NCBI GenBank assembly: GCA_051881355.1
Contig: JBJEPS010000097.1
Location: forward strand, 1 to 33,580
DNA length: 33,580 nt
DNA from: Fimenecus sp051881355
GTDB lineage: Bacteria; Bacillota; Clostridia; Oscillospirales; Acutalibacteraceae
Reading direction: 5' to 3'
Within the stretch, counting starts at the first letter, position 1, and every line of letters starts with the position of its first letter. The notes under the pieces were generated by a model that made no database searches, was not told the origin of the DNA, and was given only the letters and a program-made list of their open reading frames with translations. Position numbers and translations under genes: made by a program. Positions 8,141 to 15,627 of this stretch are shown here, piece after piece.

Positions 8141-8811
8141 TTTCGGTCCTCCAAAATGTATCCGGCATTTCGTACAAAACGAATGGTATACGGCGAAGTG
8201 ATGGTATCCAGTTTTTTACGAAGGTTGGAAATATGCACCCAAACGACACTGGTATCCACATCGGTATCCCAACCCCAGATATGTGTCATAAACTGCTCGA
8301 TTGTGACAATCATATTCGGTTTTTCCATCAGCATTTCCAGTACTTGAAATTCTTTTCCGCTTAAGGATTGCTCCCTATCCCCGACTTTAACCGTATGGGT
8401 GGAACGGTTTAACAGCATGCCTTCTATGCAAAGTACATCCGGGGAATAGTTCTCTTTGCGCCGCAGCATAGCACGGATTCTTGCCAAAAGCTCCACAGTC
8501 TTAAAAGGTTTCGGCAAATAATCATCCGCACCGGCGTCAAGTCCTTCGACACGCTGTTCAACCTCAGTTCGTGCTGTCAAAAACAGCGCCGGTGTTGTGA
8601 TGCCGTTTTCGCGAAGCGTTTTTAAGACCTCTAAGCCGTCTTTTCCCGGCATCATAATGTCAAGCACCAAACCGTCATACTCCCCTGACATAGCAAGTGA
8701 AAGCGCGTCATTTCCGTCAGAAACGCCGTCCGCACTGTAATGATTAACCTGCAAAATATGCAAAAGGGATTTCAACAATCTTGCATCATCTTCTGCAACT
8801 AAAATACGCAT
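8137..8811 (-). CDS. OmpR/PhoB-family response regulator
   Basis: The 224-residue cytoplasmic DNA-binding regulator has a receiver domain at residues 1-115, with the acidic pair Glu7/Asp8-Asp9, the predicted phosphorylated Asp51 in VLDIMMPG, the switch Thr in FLTART, and Lys in YLPKPF. A winged-helix effector domain follows (about 125-222), with SGKEFQVLEMLM and SVVWVHISNLRKKL. The start ATG at 8811 is set by GGGGAGGT 7 bases upstream; a longer frame to 8919 lacks a ribosome site. It is the first gene of the operon and probably autoregulates through the tandem repeat at 8848-8867. Confidence 0.95.
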   Translation of the reverse strand: MRILVAEDDARLLKSLLHILQVNHYSADGVSDGNDALSLAMSGEYDGLVLDIMMPGKDGLEVLKTLRENGITTPALFLTARTEVEQRVEGLDAGADDYLPKPFKTVELLARIRAMLRRKENYSPDVLCIEGMLLNRSTHTVKVGDREQSLSGKEFQVLEMLMEKPNMIVTIEQFMTHIWGWDTDVDTSVVWVHISNLRKKLDTITSPYTIRFVRNAGYILEDRK

Positions 8812-8847
8812 CGGCTTACCTCCCCGATAAAATATACTACACCGTTT

Positions 8848-8867
8848 GCCTAAAGGCAGGCTATAGA
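8848..8867 (-). promoter_or_regulatory. Putative autoregulatory site of the response-regulator operon
   Basis: On the - strand it reads TATAGCC-TGCC-TTTAGGC, matching the site at 6882-6901 in 17 of 20 positions over the extended motif, with the same 11-base repeat period. Eleven bases after the second repeat lies TATATT (8831-8836), a good -10 element. The -35 position is CTGCCT inside the repeat, so activation by the bound regulator is expected. Confidence 0.65.
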
Positions 8868-8910
8868 TATTGCTTAAAATATAAATACAGTCAAAAGTCA
8901 AAAAGTTCTG

Positions 8911-8947
8911 AAAAAACAAGAACCGGAAGGCGACGCACCTTCCGGTT
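8911..8947 (-). terminator. Terminator of the mreB-like gene
   Basis: Perfect 10-base arms, AACCGGAAGG (8921-8930) and CCTTCCGGTT (8938-8947), flank a 7-base loop. On the - strand the stem is followed by CTTGTTTTTTC. It lies 49 bases after the stop of the mreB-like gene and insulates it from the two-component operon. Confidence 0.9.
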
Positions 8948-8995
8948 TGATGGCGGAAACATACCGCAAGTTACAAAACACACACAAAAGATTTC

Positions 8996-10018
8996 TCAGC
9001 TTAATCCCTGTACGGTTTGGAAGGCGTACCCGTTTTCCGCCAGAAAATCCAAGTCCTTCACGATTGCTGCCGCACCGGAAACACAGCTGTAAAGCGGATC
9101 TTTTGCCAAAATGACTTCTATGCCCGTTTCGGATTCAAGCATCTTTTTCATGCCGAATAAAAGAGATGTGCCGCCTGTCAACACAATCCCGTTTTCGGAA
9201 ATATCGCCGACCAACTCCGGCGGCGTAATTTCTAAAACCGATTTAATACCGTTTACCATTTGGTCTAACTGCTCTTTAATGCAAGGAAAAAGCTCTGTCG
9301 AAGTCACCTCAAAGGACATTGGCATGTTATCAAGACCGCTTTTTCCGTTCGCAATCATCGCAATTTCCTCTTTGCGCGGCATAGCACTGCCCAAGCAAAT
9401 TTTTAAGCGCTCAGCGGTTTGCGGTCCAACTAAAATATCGCGCTCCTTACGTAAATACCGTGTTATCGCATCGTCAATAGATTTACCGCCGATTTTCACA
9501 GATTTACATACGGCGAGACTGCCCATCGTTACAACAGATACATCTACCGCGCCACCGCCGATATTGACAATAAATCTGCCGGTAAAGGAATTGCTTTCAA
9601 ATCCAACCCCGATAGCAGATGCCAGCGATTCCTCAATCAGGCAAACTCTACCCGCACCCGCGCGCATAGCAACTTCCAAAAACGTGTGCTTTTCCAAATT
9701 TGTTGCGCCGCTCGGGACAGTCAGTACAACATTCGGTTTCAAGACGCTGTTGCCGCAAAGTCGCTGAAAATAGTAGCGCAATATATGCTCTGCATGGGTA
9801 TAATCCGAAATAATTCCATTTTGCACAGGGCTTATCACAGCAATCGTTTCATCGGTTCTGCCGTTGATGGTGTACGCCGTATTCCCAATGGCAATGGGAA
9901 TGCCTGTTTCCACATCTATCGCAATCATGGTTGGCTCGTCGAGGATAATGCCTTTGCCCTCGACATACATAATGGTTGATGTAGAGCCGAAATCTATGCC
10001 GACGGTTTTGCCAATCAC
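8996..10018 (-). CDS. mreB: MreB-family actin-like protein, divergent
   Basis: This actin-like ATPase is of the type that guides cell-wall synthesis under the membrane. Family features are the phosphate-1 loop GIDFGSTST, the segment KGIILDEPTMIAID, LIEESLASAIG, the TAERLKICLG region, and the C-terminal GIVLTGGTSLLFGM. Several positions are unusual. The phosphate-2 motif, normally DIGGGTTE, reads NIGGGAVD, with Asn152 in place of the Asp. GTAN is replaced by GSTS, and the usual IEEP is IEES. I chose the GTG at 10018, 8 bases after GGGAGG, giving 340 residues; another GTG at 10027 overlaps that site. No mreC or mreD is adjacent and it has its own promoter and terminator, so it may be a paralogue (Mbl/MreBH-like) rather than the main MreB. 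Confidence 0.85.
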   Translation of the reverse strand: MIGKTVGIDFGSTSTIMYVEGKGIILDEPTMIAIDVETGIPIAIGNTAYTINGRTDETIAVISPVQNGIISDYTHAEHILRYYFQRLCGNSVLKPNVVLTVPSGATNLEKHTFLEVAMRAGAGRVCLIEESLASAIGVGFESNSFTGRFIVNIGGGAVDVSVVTMGSLAVCKSVKIGGKSIDDAITRYLRKERDILVGPQTAERLKICLGSAMPRKEEIAMIANGKSGLDNMPMSFEVTSTELFPCIKEQLDQMVNGIKSVLEITPPELVGDISENGIVLTGGTSLLFGMKKMLESETGIEVILAKDPLYSCVSGAAAIVKDLDFLAENGYAFQTVQGLS

Positions 10019-10052
10019 CCGACGCACCTCCCTTTTGTAAATTCAACAATGT

Positions 10053-10081
10053 ATTTTAACACAGACACAAAAAAAAGTAAA
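10053..10081 (-). promoter_or_regulatory. Promoter of the mreB-like gene
   Basis: On the - strand TTTACT (10076-10081) and TAAAAT (10053-10058) are separated by 17 bases, and the -10 is preceded by TGT, an extended -10. It places the start of transcription about 30 bases before the start codon. Confidence 0.7.
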
Positions 10082-10092
10082 TCCAAACACAG

Positions 10093-10120
10093 AAAAAAGG
10101 CCGGCATACGCCGACCTTTT
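10093..10120 (-). terminator. Terminator of the aryl-CoA operon
   Basis: The arms GGCCGGC (10099-10105) and GCCGACC (10110-10116) form a 7-pair stem with a 4-base loop; on the - strand the imperfect pair is a G-U wobble. It is flanked by A and T runs and on the - strand ends in TTTTTTCTG. It lies about 15 bases beyond the ACT-domain gene. Confidence 0.88.
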
Positions 10121-10131
10121 ACATATTTATT

Positions 10132-10557
10132 TTACAGAATTGCGCTCTCGTCAATGATGGAAATTCCGTTTGCTTTCAGCACCATTGCTGCTTTTTCATT
10201 ATCATTGACACGCACAATCACATAGGCATGCCCTGCTTCAGGAGTTAAAAAGGCATAGGCATATTCGACATTTTCACCTGCATCTGCAAGAATCTTCACA
10301 ACATTTGCAAACGAACCGGTTACATCAGGAATAGAAATGCCGACTACCTCAGTAATTGAAACCGCCACGCCTGCCGCTTTTAGAACTTGCGCAGCTTTTT
10401 CGGTATCAGATACAATCAAGCGCAAAATGCCGAAATCGGTTGTATCCGCAATCGAAAATGCACGGATACCAACGCCGCCCTCTGCCAAAAATGCAGTAAC
10501 ATCTGCCAATCTGCCGGGTTTGTTCTCCACAAAAACGGAAATTTGCTGAATTGCCAT
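10132..10557 (-). CDS. Tandem ACT-domain protein
   Basis: The 141-residue protein consists of two ACT domains (about residues 3-66 and 70-138). The first starts QISVFVENKPGRLADVTAFL, the classic ACT ligand-sensing strand-helix unit; the second contains PDVTGSFANVVKILADAGENVEY. Stand-alone tandem ACT proteins usually bind amino acids and act as small regulators or allosteric partners. It is the last gene of the ligase-oxidoreductase operon; AAGGAGG overlaps the preceding stop codon. From general knowledge of clostridial genomes this ACT protein often sits beside paaK and ior genes, so sensing an aromatic amino acid is a fair inference, not a demonstrated function. Confidence 0.9.
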   Translation of the reverse strand: MAIQQISVFVENKPGRLADVTAFLAEGGVGIRAFSIADTTDFGILRLIVSDTEKAAQVLKAAGVAVSITEVVGISIPDVTGSFANVVKILADAGENVEYAYAFLTPEAGHAYVIVRVNDNEKAAMVLKANGISIIDESAIL

Positions 10558-10569
10558 AAAAATACCTCC

Positions 10570-11874
10570 TTAAATCTGACGGTTATCAATTACGCGGACC
10601 GCTTTGCCCTCCGAGCGCGGCAGTGAGCGCGGTTCAACCAATTTAATTTTAGCGGATACCCCGAGTGTTGCCTGCATAGCAGCTTTAATACGGTTTTCCT
10701 GATTTTCTACTTCGCGCACAGAGTCGGAAAGGAGAGAATCGGACATTTCGATTTTTACGGTCATCACATCTAAATTATTCACGCGATCAACCACAATTTG
10801 ATAGTTCGGCTCCATGCCGAGCGACAAAATTACATGCTCCACCTGTGACGGGAACACATTGACGCCGCGAATAATCAGCATATCGTCGCTTCTGCCCTTG
10901 GGTTTCAGCATTTTTACAAGTGTTCTGCCGCAAGCGCATTTTTCATGTGAAAGCGCAGTAATATCGCGTGTTCTATACCGCACAAGCGGCAATGCCTCTT
11001 TGCCGATGCAAGTAAATACCAATTCGCCGAATGTGCCGTCAGGCAACGGCTCTAAGGTGTCGGGATCTACGACTTCGGGATAGAAATAATCCTCGCAAAT
11101 ATGCATACCCGTCTGTTCAGAACATTCATAGGAAACGCCCGGACCTGCAATTTCAGAAAGCCCGTAAATATCATATGCTTTGATATTCAGAGATTTCTCA
11201 ATTTCGCGGCGCATGTTCTCACTCCACGCTTCCGCACCGAAAATGCCGGCACGAAGCGGCAGTTTGGCGGAGTCAATACCCGCCGCCTTCAAGGACTCAC
11301 CGATAAACATTGCATAAGACGGCGTGCAGCAGATGATATCCGAACCGAAATCCTGCAAAATCTGCATTTGACGATTGGTGTTTCCTGCCGAAACGGGAAT
11401 TGCGGTTGCACCAAGCTTTTCTGCACCATAGTGAAGCCCTAAGCCACCTGTAAACAGACCGTAACCGTAGGAAACATGAATATAATCGCCTTTTTTGCCG
11501 CCGGCAGCCGCGATCGCGCGCGCTGCACCCTCAGCCCAAATATCAATATCGTGCTGAGTATAGCCGACAACGGTTTGTTTTCCCGTAGTGCCGGAGGAAG
11601 CATGAATACGAATCAGTTGTTCACGCGGCACGGCAAACAGCCCAAACGGATAGTTATCACGAAGGTCCTGTTTTATCGTGAAAGGCAGCTTCGTAATGTC
11701 ATCAATGGATTTGATATCCCCGGGCAAAAGTCCGAGTTCGTCGAATTTCTGCTTGTAGAACGGTACGTTGTTGTAGCAGTTTTCGACCATTTTGATCAGG
11801 CGCACCGATTGAAGTGCATGCAGATATTCACGCGAAGCACATTCAATCTCTGGATTAAAATAATTTTGCTGCAT
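10570..11874 (-). CDS. paaK: Phenylacetate-CoA ligase family enzyme (copy 1)
   Basis: This AMP-forming aryl-CoA ligase (ANL superfamily) would convert an arylacetate, CoA and ATP to arylacetyl-CoA, AMP and PPi, or run in the reverse direction. The P-loop is HASSGTTGKQTVVGYT; the usual Pro after GK is Gln here, while copy 2 has Pro. Other PaaK features are the N-terminal NVPFYKQKFDE, YDIYGLSEIAGPGV, RYRTRDIT, the Cys-containing ACGRTL, and the C-terminal SDDMLIIRGVNVFPSQ. I set the start at ATG 11874 (434 residues), 16 bases after iorB; a frame extending to 11919 would overlap iorB. The ribosome site there is only AAGGGG. It is encoded behind iorAB and ahead of the ACT gene. Confidence 0.9.
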   Translation of the reverse strand: MQQNYFNPEIECASREYLHALQSVRLIKMVENCYNNVPFYKQKFDELGLLPGDIKSIDDITKLPFTIKQDLRDNYPFGLFAVPREQLIRIHASSGTTGKQTVVGYTQHDIDIWAEGAARAIAAAGGKKGDYIHVSYGYGLFTGGLGLHYGAEKLGATAIPVSAGNTNRQMQILQDFGSDIICCTPSYAMFIGESLKAAGIDSAKLPLRAGIFGAEAWSENMRREIEKSLNIKAYDIYGLSEIAGPGVSYECSEQTGMHICEDYFYPEVVDPDTLEPLPDGTFGELVFTCIGKEALPLVRYRTRDITALSHEKCACGRTLVKMLKPKGRSDDMLIIRGVNVFPSQVEHVILSLGMEPNYQIVVDRVNNLDVMTVKIEMSDSLLSDSVREVENQENRIKAAMQATLGVSAKIKLVEPRSLPRSEGKAVRVIDNRQI

Positions 11875-11890
11875 TGTTAAAACCCCTTTT

Positions 11891-12469
11891 TTATTTGGAA
11901 TAATGATAGCCGTACTCAAACGCTTTGAGATTTAATGCAAGGAACTTTTCGGGAACGGTCGAGCGAATAGCGTTTTCCCAAACTTCATACGCAATATCCA
12001 TATGCGAAGCCATCACACCGATTAAAACAACGTTAACCGCTTTCGGTGAGCCCGCTTTGACTGCCAAAGACAGTGCATCAATTTCGGTCAAATCTGCCCC
12101 CGTTGCACGAACGGCATCCAAAACGCCGCTCGGATATTCTGCCGTGCCAATTACAACAGGCATCGGGTCAATCTGTTGGGTATTCGCAATGATTGTGCCA
12201 TTCGTTTTCAGAAACGGCAACCAGCGAGCCGCCTCCAACTGCTCAAAGGCTAAGATTAAATCCGCCTGCCCTCTCTGCACAATCGGTGATGCGACTTTTT
12301 CGCCGTATTTAACATATGTAACCACAGAACCGCCGCGCTGGCTCATTCCATGCACCTCGGAAACTTTAACGTCATATCCCTCAGATATGAGCGCCGCGCC
12401 AAGCAGACGGCTTGCGAGCAATGTCCCCTGCCCGCCGACGCCGACAATCATAATACTTTTTGTGTTCAT
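11891..12469 (-). CDS. iorB: Indolepyruvate:ferredoxin oxidoreductase, beta subunit
   Basis: This is the gamma-type (2-oxoacid oxidoreductase) subunit that completes the IOR heterodimer. The 192-residue chain opens with IMIVGVGGQGTLLASRLLG, the hallmark of this family, followed by EVHGMSQRGGSVVTYVKYG. The ATG at 12469 begins one base after the iorA stop (TAAGATG), and a GAGGAGGG site lies inside the end of iorA, so translation is coupled. Any longer upstream reading runs through iorA and is not supported. Confidence 0.94.
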   Translation of the reverse strand: MNTKSIMIVGVGGQGTLLASRLLGAALISEGYDVKVSEVHGMSQRGGSVVTYVKYGEKVASPIVQRGQADLILAFEQLEAARWLPFLKTNGTIIANTQQIDPMPVVIGTAEYPSGVLDAVRATGADLTEIDALSLAVKAGSPKAVNVVLIGVMASHMDIAYEVWENAIRSTVPEKFLALNLKAFEYGYHYSK

Positions 12470-12470
12470 C

Positions 12471-14204
12471 TTATTTGCCCTCCTCAATCGCATCGAATTT
12501 GCACAACTGACTGCACACTGCACAGCCGACGCACTGTGTAAAGTCAATGACGGATTTTTTCTCCTTCATGCTGATAGCGGGGCAACCGATTTTCATACAC
12601 ATTTTACAGCCGACACATTTCTCTGCATTTACCTTCATCGGCGGGTTATGTTTCACATATTTCAGCAATGCGCACGGTCTGCGGGAGATAATCACCGACG
12701 GTGCGTCTGCTTCCACCTCTTCGCGAATGACTTGCTCGCATTCCGCGAGATTATATGGGTCAATCACACGTACACGGTCGATACCGACCGCTTTTGCAAG
12801 CAGTTCAAGACTGACGGCAGTCGTTGGATCACCTTTGATAGTCTTGCCGGTAGTGGGGTTATCCTGATGTCCCGTCATACCTGTAATACTGTTGTCCAAA
12901 ATAATGACCGTGGAGTTGCTTTGGTTATAGGCAATATTGATAAGCCCTGTAACGCCGGAATGGATAAAGGTGGAATCCCCGATCACCGCCACAGACTTTT
13001 TCGAATTTTTCTCATCAGCTTTATTTCTGCCATGCAGTGCCGAAACAGAAGCACCCATACAAATACAAGTATCCATCATACCCAAAGGTGCAAGCGCACC
13101 GAGCGTATAACAGCCAATGTCGCCGCTGACAGTTACATTAAGTTTTTTCAGCGCATAATACAACCCTCTGTGCGGGCAGCCGGCACAAAGTACGGGCGGG
13201 CGCGCTGGAATATCCAAATCCGTTGCCAAGAAAGCGTCCTCTTTGCCCAAAATCACTTTGGCCATCAGGCTTTGTGAGTATTCCCCTTGCAAAGTGAAAG
13301 CCTCTTTGCCGATGACTTCAATCCCGTTTTGCTTGCAGTGTTCTTCAATAAACGGGTCTAATTCCTCTAAAACATATACCTTTTTGCATTTTGCGGCAAA
13401 ATCCTTGATTTTTTGCACCGGCAACGGATACACACAACCGAGTTTCAAATACGATGCATTTTCGCCGAGCGCCTCTTTAGCATATTGATAGGAAATACCC
13501 GAAGTAATCACACCGATTTCGGTACTGTTATACTCAACCGTATTGATATCCGCCGTTTCCGCCCACGCAATTTGGTCTAAAATGCGCTGTTCCACAACAA
13601 TATGCTTTTTGATAGCCATACCGGGCATCATCACATATTTCATCGGGTCTTTTTTGTATTCTTTTAAGGGTTTTTCGTCGCGTTCACCGATATTTACAAG
13701 ACTTCTGGAATGTGCAACACGCGTTGTCAGACGCAAAATCACGGGAGTATCGAACTGCTCAGACAATTCAAACGCAAGTTTTGCGTATTGTAAGCATTCT
13801 TCGGAGTCGGAGGGCTCTAACATCATCACTTTCGCCGCTTTTGCGTAATGGCGTGAGTCCTGTTCATTTTGCGAGGAATGCATACCAGGGTCGTCGGCAA
13901 CGGCAATCACCATTCCTGCGTTAATTCCTGTATAAGACGCGGTAAACAGTGGGTCAGCGGCAACATTTAAGCCGACATGCTTCATCGCACAAAAAGACCG
14001 TCCGCCCGCAATAGCCGCGCCTGCCGCAACCTCCATTGCCACTTTTTCGTTCGGCGCCCATTCGCTGTAAACATCGTCATATTTTGCAATGCATTCCGTA
14101 ATTTCGGTACTCGGCGTACCGGGATAGCTGGACGCTACCCGTAAACCGGCTTCATAAAGCCCGCGTGCGACCGCCTCGTTCCCGATTAAAAGTTGTTTGC
14201 TCAT
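12471..14204 (-). CDS. iorA: Indolepyruvate:ferredoxin oxidoreductase, alpha subunit
   Basis: The enzyme oxidatively decarboxylates aryl-pyruvates (indolepyruvate, phenylpyruvate, hydroxyphenylpyruvate) to arylacetyl-CoA and passes electrons to ferredoxin in the cytoplasm. The order is a pyrimidine-binding domain with VASSYPGTPSTEITE near residues 22-36, a thiamine-diphosphate domain with GDIGCYTLGALAP and GDSTFIHSGVTGL, and two C-terminal ferredoxin-type [4Fe-4S] motifs, CVGCKMCMKIGCP and CVGCAVCSQLC. The length of 577 residues fits IorA. A GAGGTGG site precedes the ATG by 6 bases. It sits 13 bases after paaK copy 2. Substrate preference among aromatic 2-oxo acids cannot be read from sequence. 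Confidence 0.95.
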   Translation of the reverse strand: MSKQLLIGNEAVARGLYEAGLRVASSYPGTPSTEITECIAKYDDVYSEWAPNEKVAMEVAAGAAIAGGRSFCAMKHVGLNVAADPLFTASYTGINAGMVIAVADDPGMHSSQNEQDSRHYAKAAKVMMLEPSDSEECLQYAKLAFELSEQFDTPVILRLTTRVAHSRSLVNIGERDEKPLKEYKKDPMKYVMMPGMAIKKHIVVEQRILDQIAWAETADINTVEYNSTEIGVITSGISYQYAKEALGENASYLKLGCVYPLPVQKIKDFAAKCKKVYVLEELDPFIEEHCKQNGIEVIGKEAFTLQGEYSQSLMAKVILGKEDAFLATDLDIPARPPVLCAGCPHRGLYYALKKLNVTVSGDIGCYTLGALAPLGMMDTCICMGASVSALHGRNKADEKNSKKSVAVIGDSTFIHSGVTGLINIAYNQSNSTVIILDNSITGMTGHQDNPTTGKTIKGDPTTAVSLELLAKAVGIDRVRVIDPYNLAECEQVIREEVEADAPSVIISRRPCALLKYVKHNPPMKVNAEKCVGCKMCMKIGCPAISMKEKKSVIDFTQCVGCAVCSQLCKFDAIEEGK

Positions 14205-14217
14205 TTTTCCACCTCAA

Positions 14218-15516
14218 TTATTGATTTCTCAAATCCACTACACGCTTTGCTTTGCCGACAAAGCGTTCAATTGTGTTCGGCTCCACAATGCTGACCTTGC
14301 ACTGAATACCGAGCACGGTATGAATATTATGCTTAATGCAATTTTGCAGTTCTTGAATTTTTCCGTAGCTTTCCAAAAGAGAAGTGTCGGAAAGCTCTAC
14401 CTGAATTTCCAAGGTGTCGGCAAAGCCCTCACGGCGGACAATCAACTGGTAATGGGGGCTAACCTTATCCATGCCGACTAAAACGCTTTCAATCTGCGAC
14501 GGGAACACATTCACCCCGCGGATTTTCAGCATGTCGTCGCTTCTGCCCTTGATTTTATCCATACGTGCAAAGGTTCTGCCGCATTTGCAGGGTTCATAGG
14601 TAAGGCGCGAAATATCCCGCGTACGGTAGCGCAGAAGCGGCAGGCACTCTTTTGTAAGCGTTGTAATCAATACCTCGCCTGTTTCGCCCTCCGGAAGAAC
14701 CTCCAAAGTATCAGGGTCAACAATTTCAGTTAGGAAATAGTCTTCGTTAATATGCAAACCGCAACGCTCCTCACATTCGCCGGAAACGCCGGGGCCCATC
14801 AGTTCGCTCATGCCGTAGTTGTCGGTAGCGAATAACCCCCAGCCATTTTCAATTTGCGTGCGCATTTCAGGCGTGCACCCTTCCGAACCAAACAACCCCA
14901 AGCGCAGATGATACTCCGACATCGGATATTCCAAGGATTTTGCGGTTTCCGCCATATACAACGCATAGGACGGCGTGGCAACCAAAGCCGAAGTCTTGAA
15001 ATCACGCATAAACATTAAGGCTTTTTCGGTATTGCCGCTGGAATTCGGTACCACCGTACAGCCGAGTTTTTCCAACCCGTAGTGCAAACCTAACGCACCG
15101 GTAAACATACCGTAACCGAAAGAAATCTGCACAATATCGTCCGCAGTTGCCCCTGCTGCTGCACAAAGCCGTGCCACACAGTCAGACCAAACATCTAAAT
15201 CATGCCGTGTGTAGCCGACAACAGTCGGTTTCCCCGTTGTCCCCGAAGAAGCGTGAATTCGAACAATGTCACGCGTCGGCACGGCAAACAACCCGAACGG
15301 ATAATTGTCACGCAAATCCGCTTTTGTGGTCGGCGGAATGCGGCGAATATCGTCTAAAGAACGGATTTGGTCCGGCGTGACGCCCGCATCGTCCAACTTC
15401 TTTTTATAGAACGGCACATTGTCATAACAATATTGGACAGTATATTTCAGGCGTTCAAGCTGTAACTCCTTAATTTTTTCACGGGACATTGTTTCTGCAT
15501 CTTTTTGAAAGAACAT
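14218..15516 (-). CDS. paaK: Phenylacetate-CoA ligase family enzyme (copy 2)
   Basis: This is a second AMP-forming aryl-CoA ligase, 432 residues. It has NVPFYKKKLDDAG, the canonical P-loop HASSGTTGKPTVVGYT, NYGMSELMGPGVSGEC, LRYRTRDISRL, CKCGRTF and SDDMLKIRGVNVFPSQ. It is clearly paralogous to copy 1 (shared motifs along the whole length) but not identical. The start at 15516 keeps the expected N-terminus before the EKIKELQLERLKYTVQ helix; AAGGTGG lies 12 bases upstream, and a closer GGGG follows it. It is the first gene after the internal promoter at 15599-15627 and its leader carries the inverted repeat at 15554-15578. Having two ligases may allow two aryl substrates or two directions of reaction. 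Confidence 0.92.
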   Translation of the reverse strand: MFFQKDAETMSREKIKELQLERLKYTVQYCYDNVPFYKKKLDDAGVTPDQIRSLDDIRRIPPTTKADLRDNYPFGLFAVPTRDIVRIHASSGTTGKPTVVGYTRHDLDVWSDCVARLCAAAGATADDIVQISFGYGMFTGALGLHYGLEKLGCTVVPNSSGNTEKALMFMRDFKTSALVATPSYALYMAETAKSLEYPMSEYHLRLGLFGSEGCTPEMRTQIENGWGLFATDNYGMSELMGPGVSGECEERCGLHINEDYFLTEIVDPDTLEVLPEGETGEVLITTLTKECLPLLRYRTRDISRLTYEPCKCGRTFARMDKIKGRSDDMLKIRGVNVFPSQIESVLVGMDKVSPHYQLIVRREGFADTLEIQVELSDTSLLESYGKIQELQNCIKHNIHTVLGIQCKVSIVEPNTIERFVGKAKRVVDLRNQ

Positions 15517-15553
15517 AACCCCTTTTTTCCACCTTTCCCTTTATAGCGCGGTA

Positions 15554-15578
15554 CAGCCGCAGTAAATTACTGCGGCTG
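15554..15578. repeat. Perfect inverted repeat in the leader of the ligase-oxidoreductase operon
   Basis: CAGCCGCAGTAA (15554-15565) and TTACTGCGGCTG (15567-15578) are exact reverse complements around a single central base. It lies about 14-38 bases after the predicted transcription start from the promoter at 15599-15627. No T-run follows on either strand, so it is not a classic terminator. It may be a repressor operator or a leader-RNA hairpin; which one is undetermined. Confidence 0.75.
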
Positions 15579-15598
15579 CACAGAAATCCACTATTTGG

Positions 15599-15627
15599 AT
15601 TATAGCATATTTATTCGTTTTCGACAA
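15599..15627 (-). promoter_or_regulatory. Internal promoter for paaK-iorA-iorB-paaK-ACT
   Basis: On the - strand TTGTCG (15622-15627) and a perfect TATAAT (15599-15604) are 17 bases apart, with TGC before the -10 (extended -10). The -35 lies within the last codons of the symporter gene. It would let the metabolic genes be expressed separately from the symporter. Confidence 0.7.

Noticed and set aside
9111..9767. A 218-codon open frame on the + strand across the mreB-like gene
   Set aside because: It is antisense to a clear gene, with Ser/Pro/Thr-rich low-information sequence and no homology that I recognise.
11925..13277. A 450-codon open frame on the + strand across iorB and iorA
   Set aside because: It lies wholly antisense to two clear, conserved genes, has no ribosome site, and its composition (rich in Cys, His, Arg and Thr) is that of a shadow frame.
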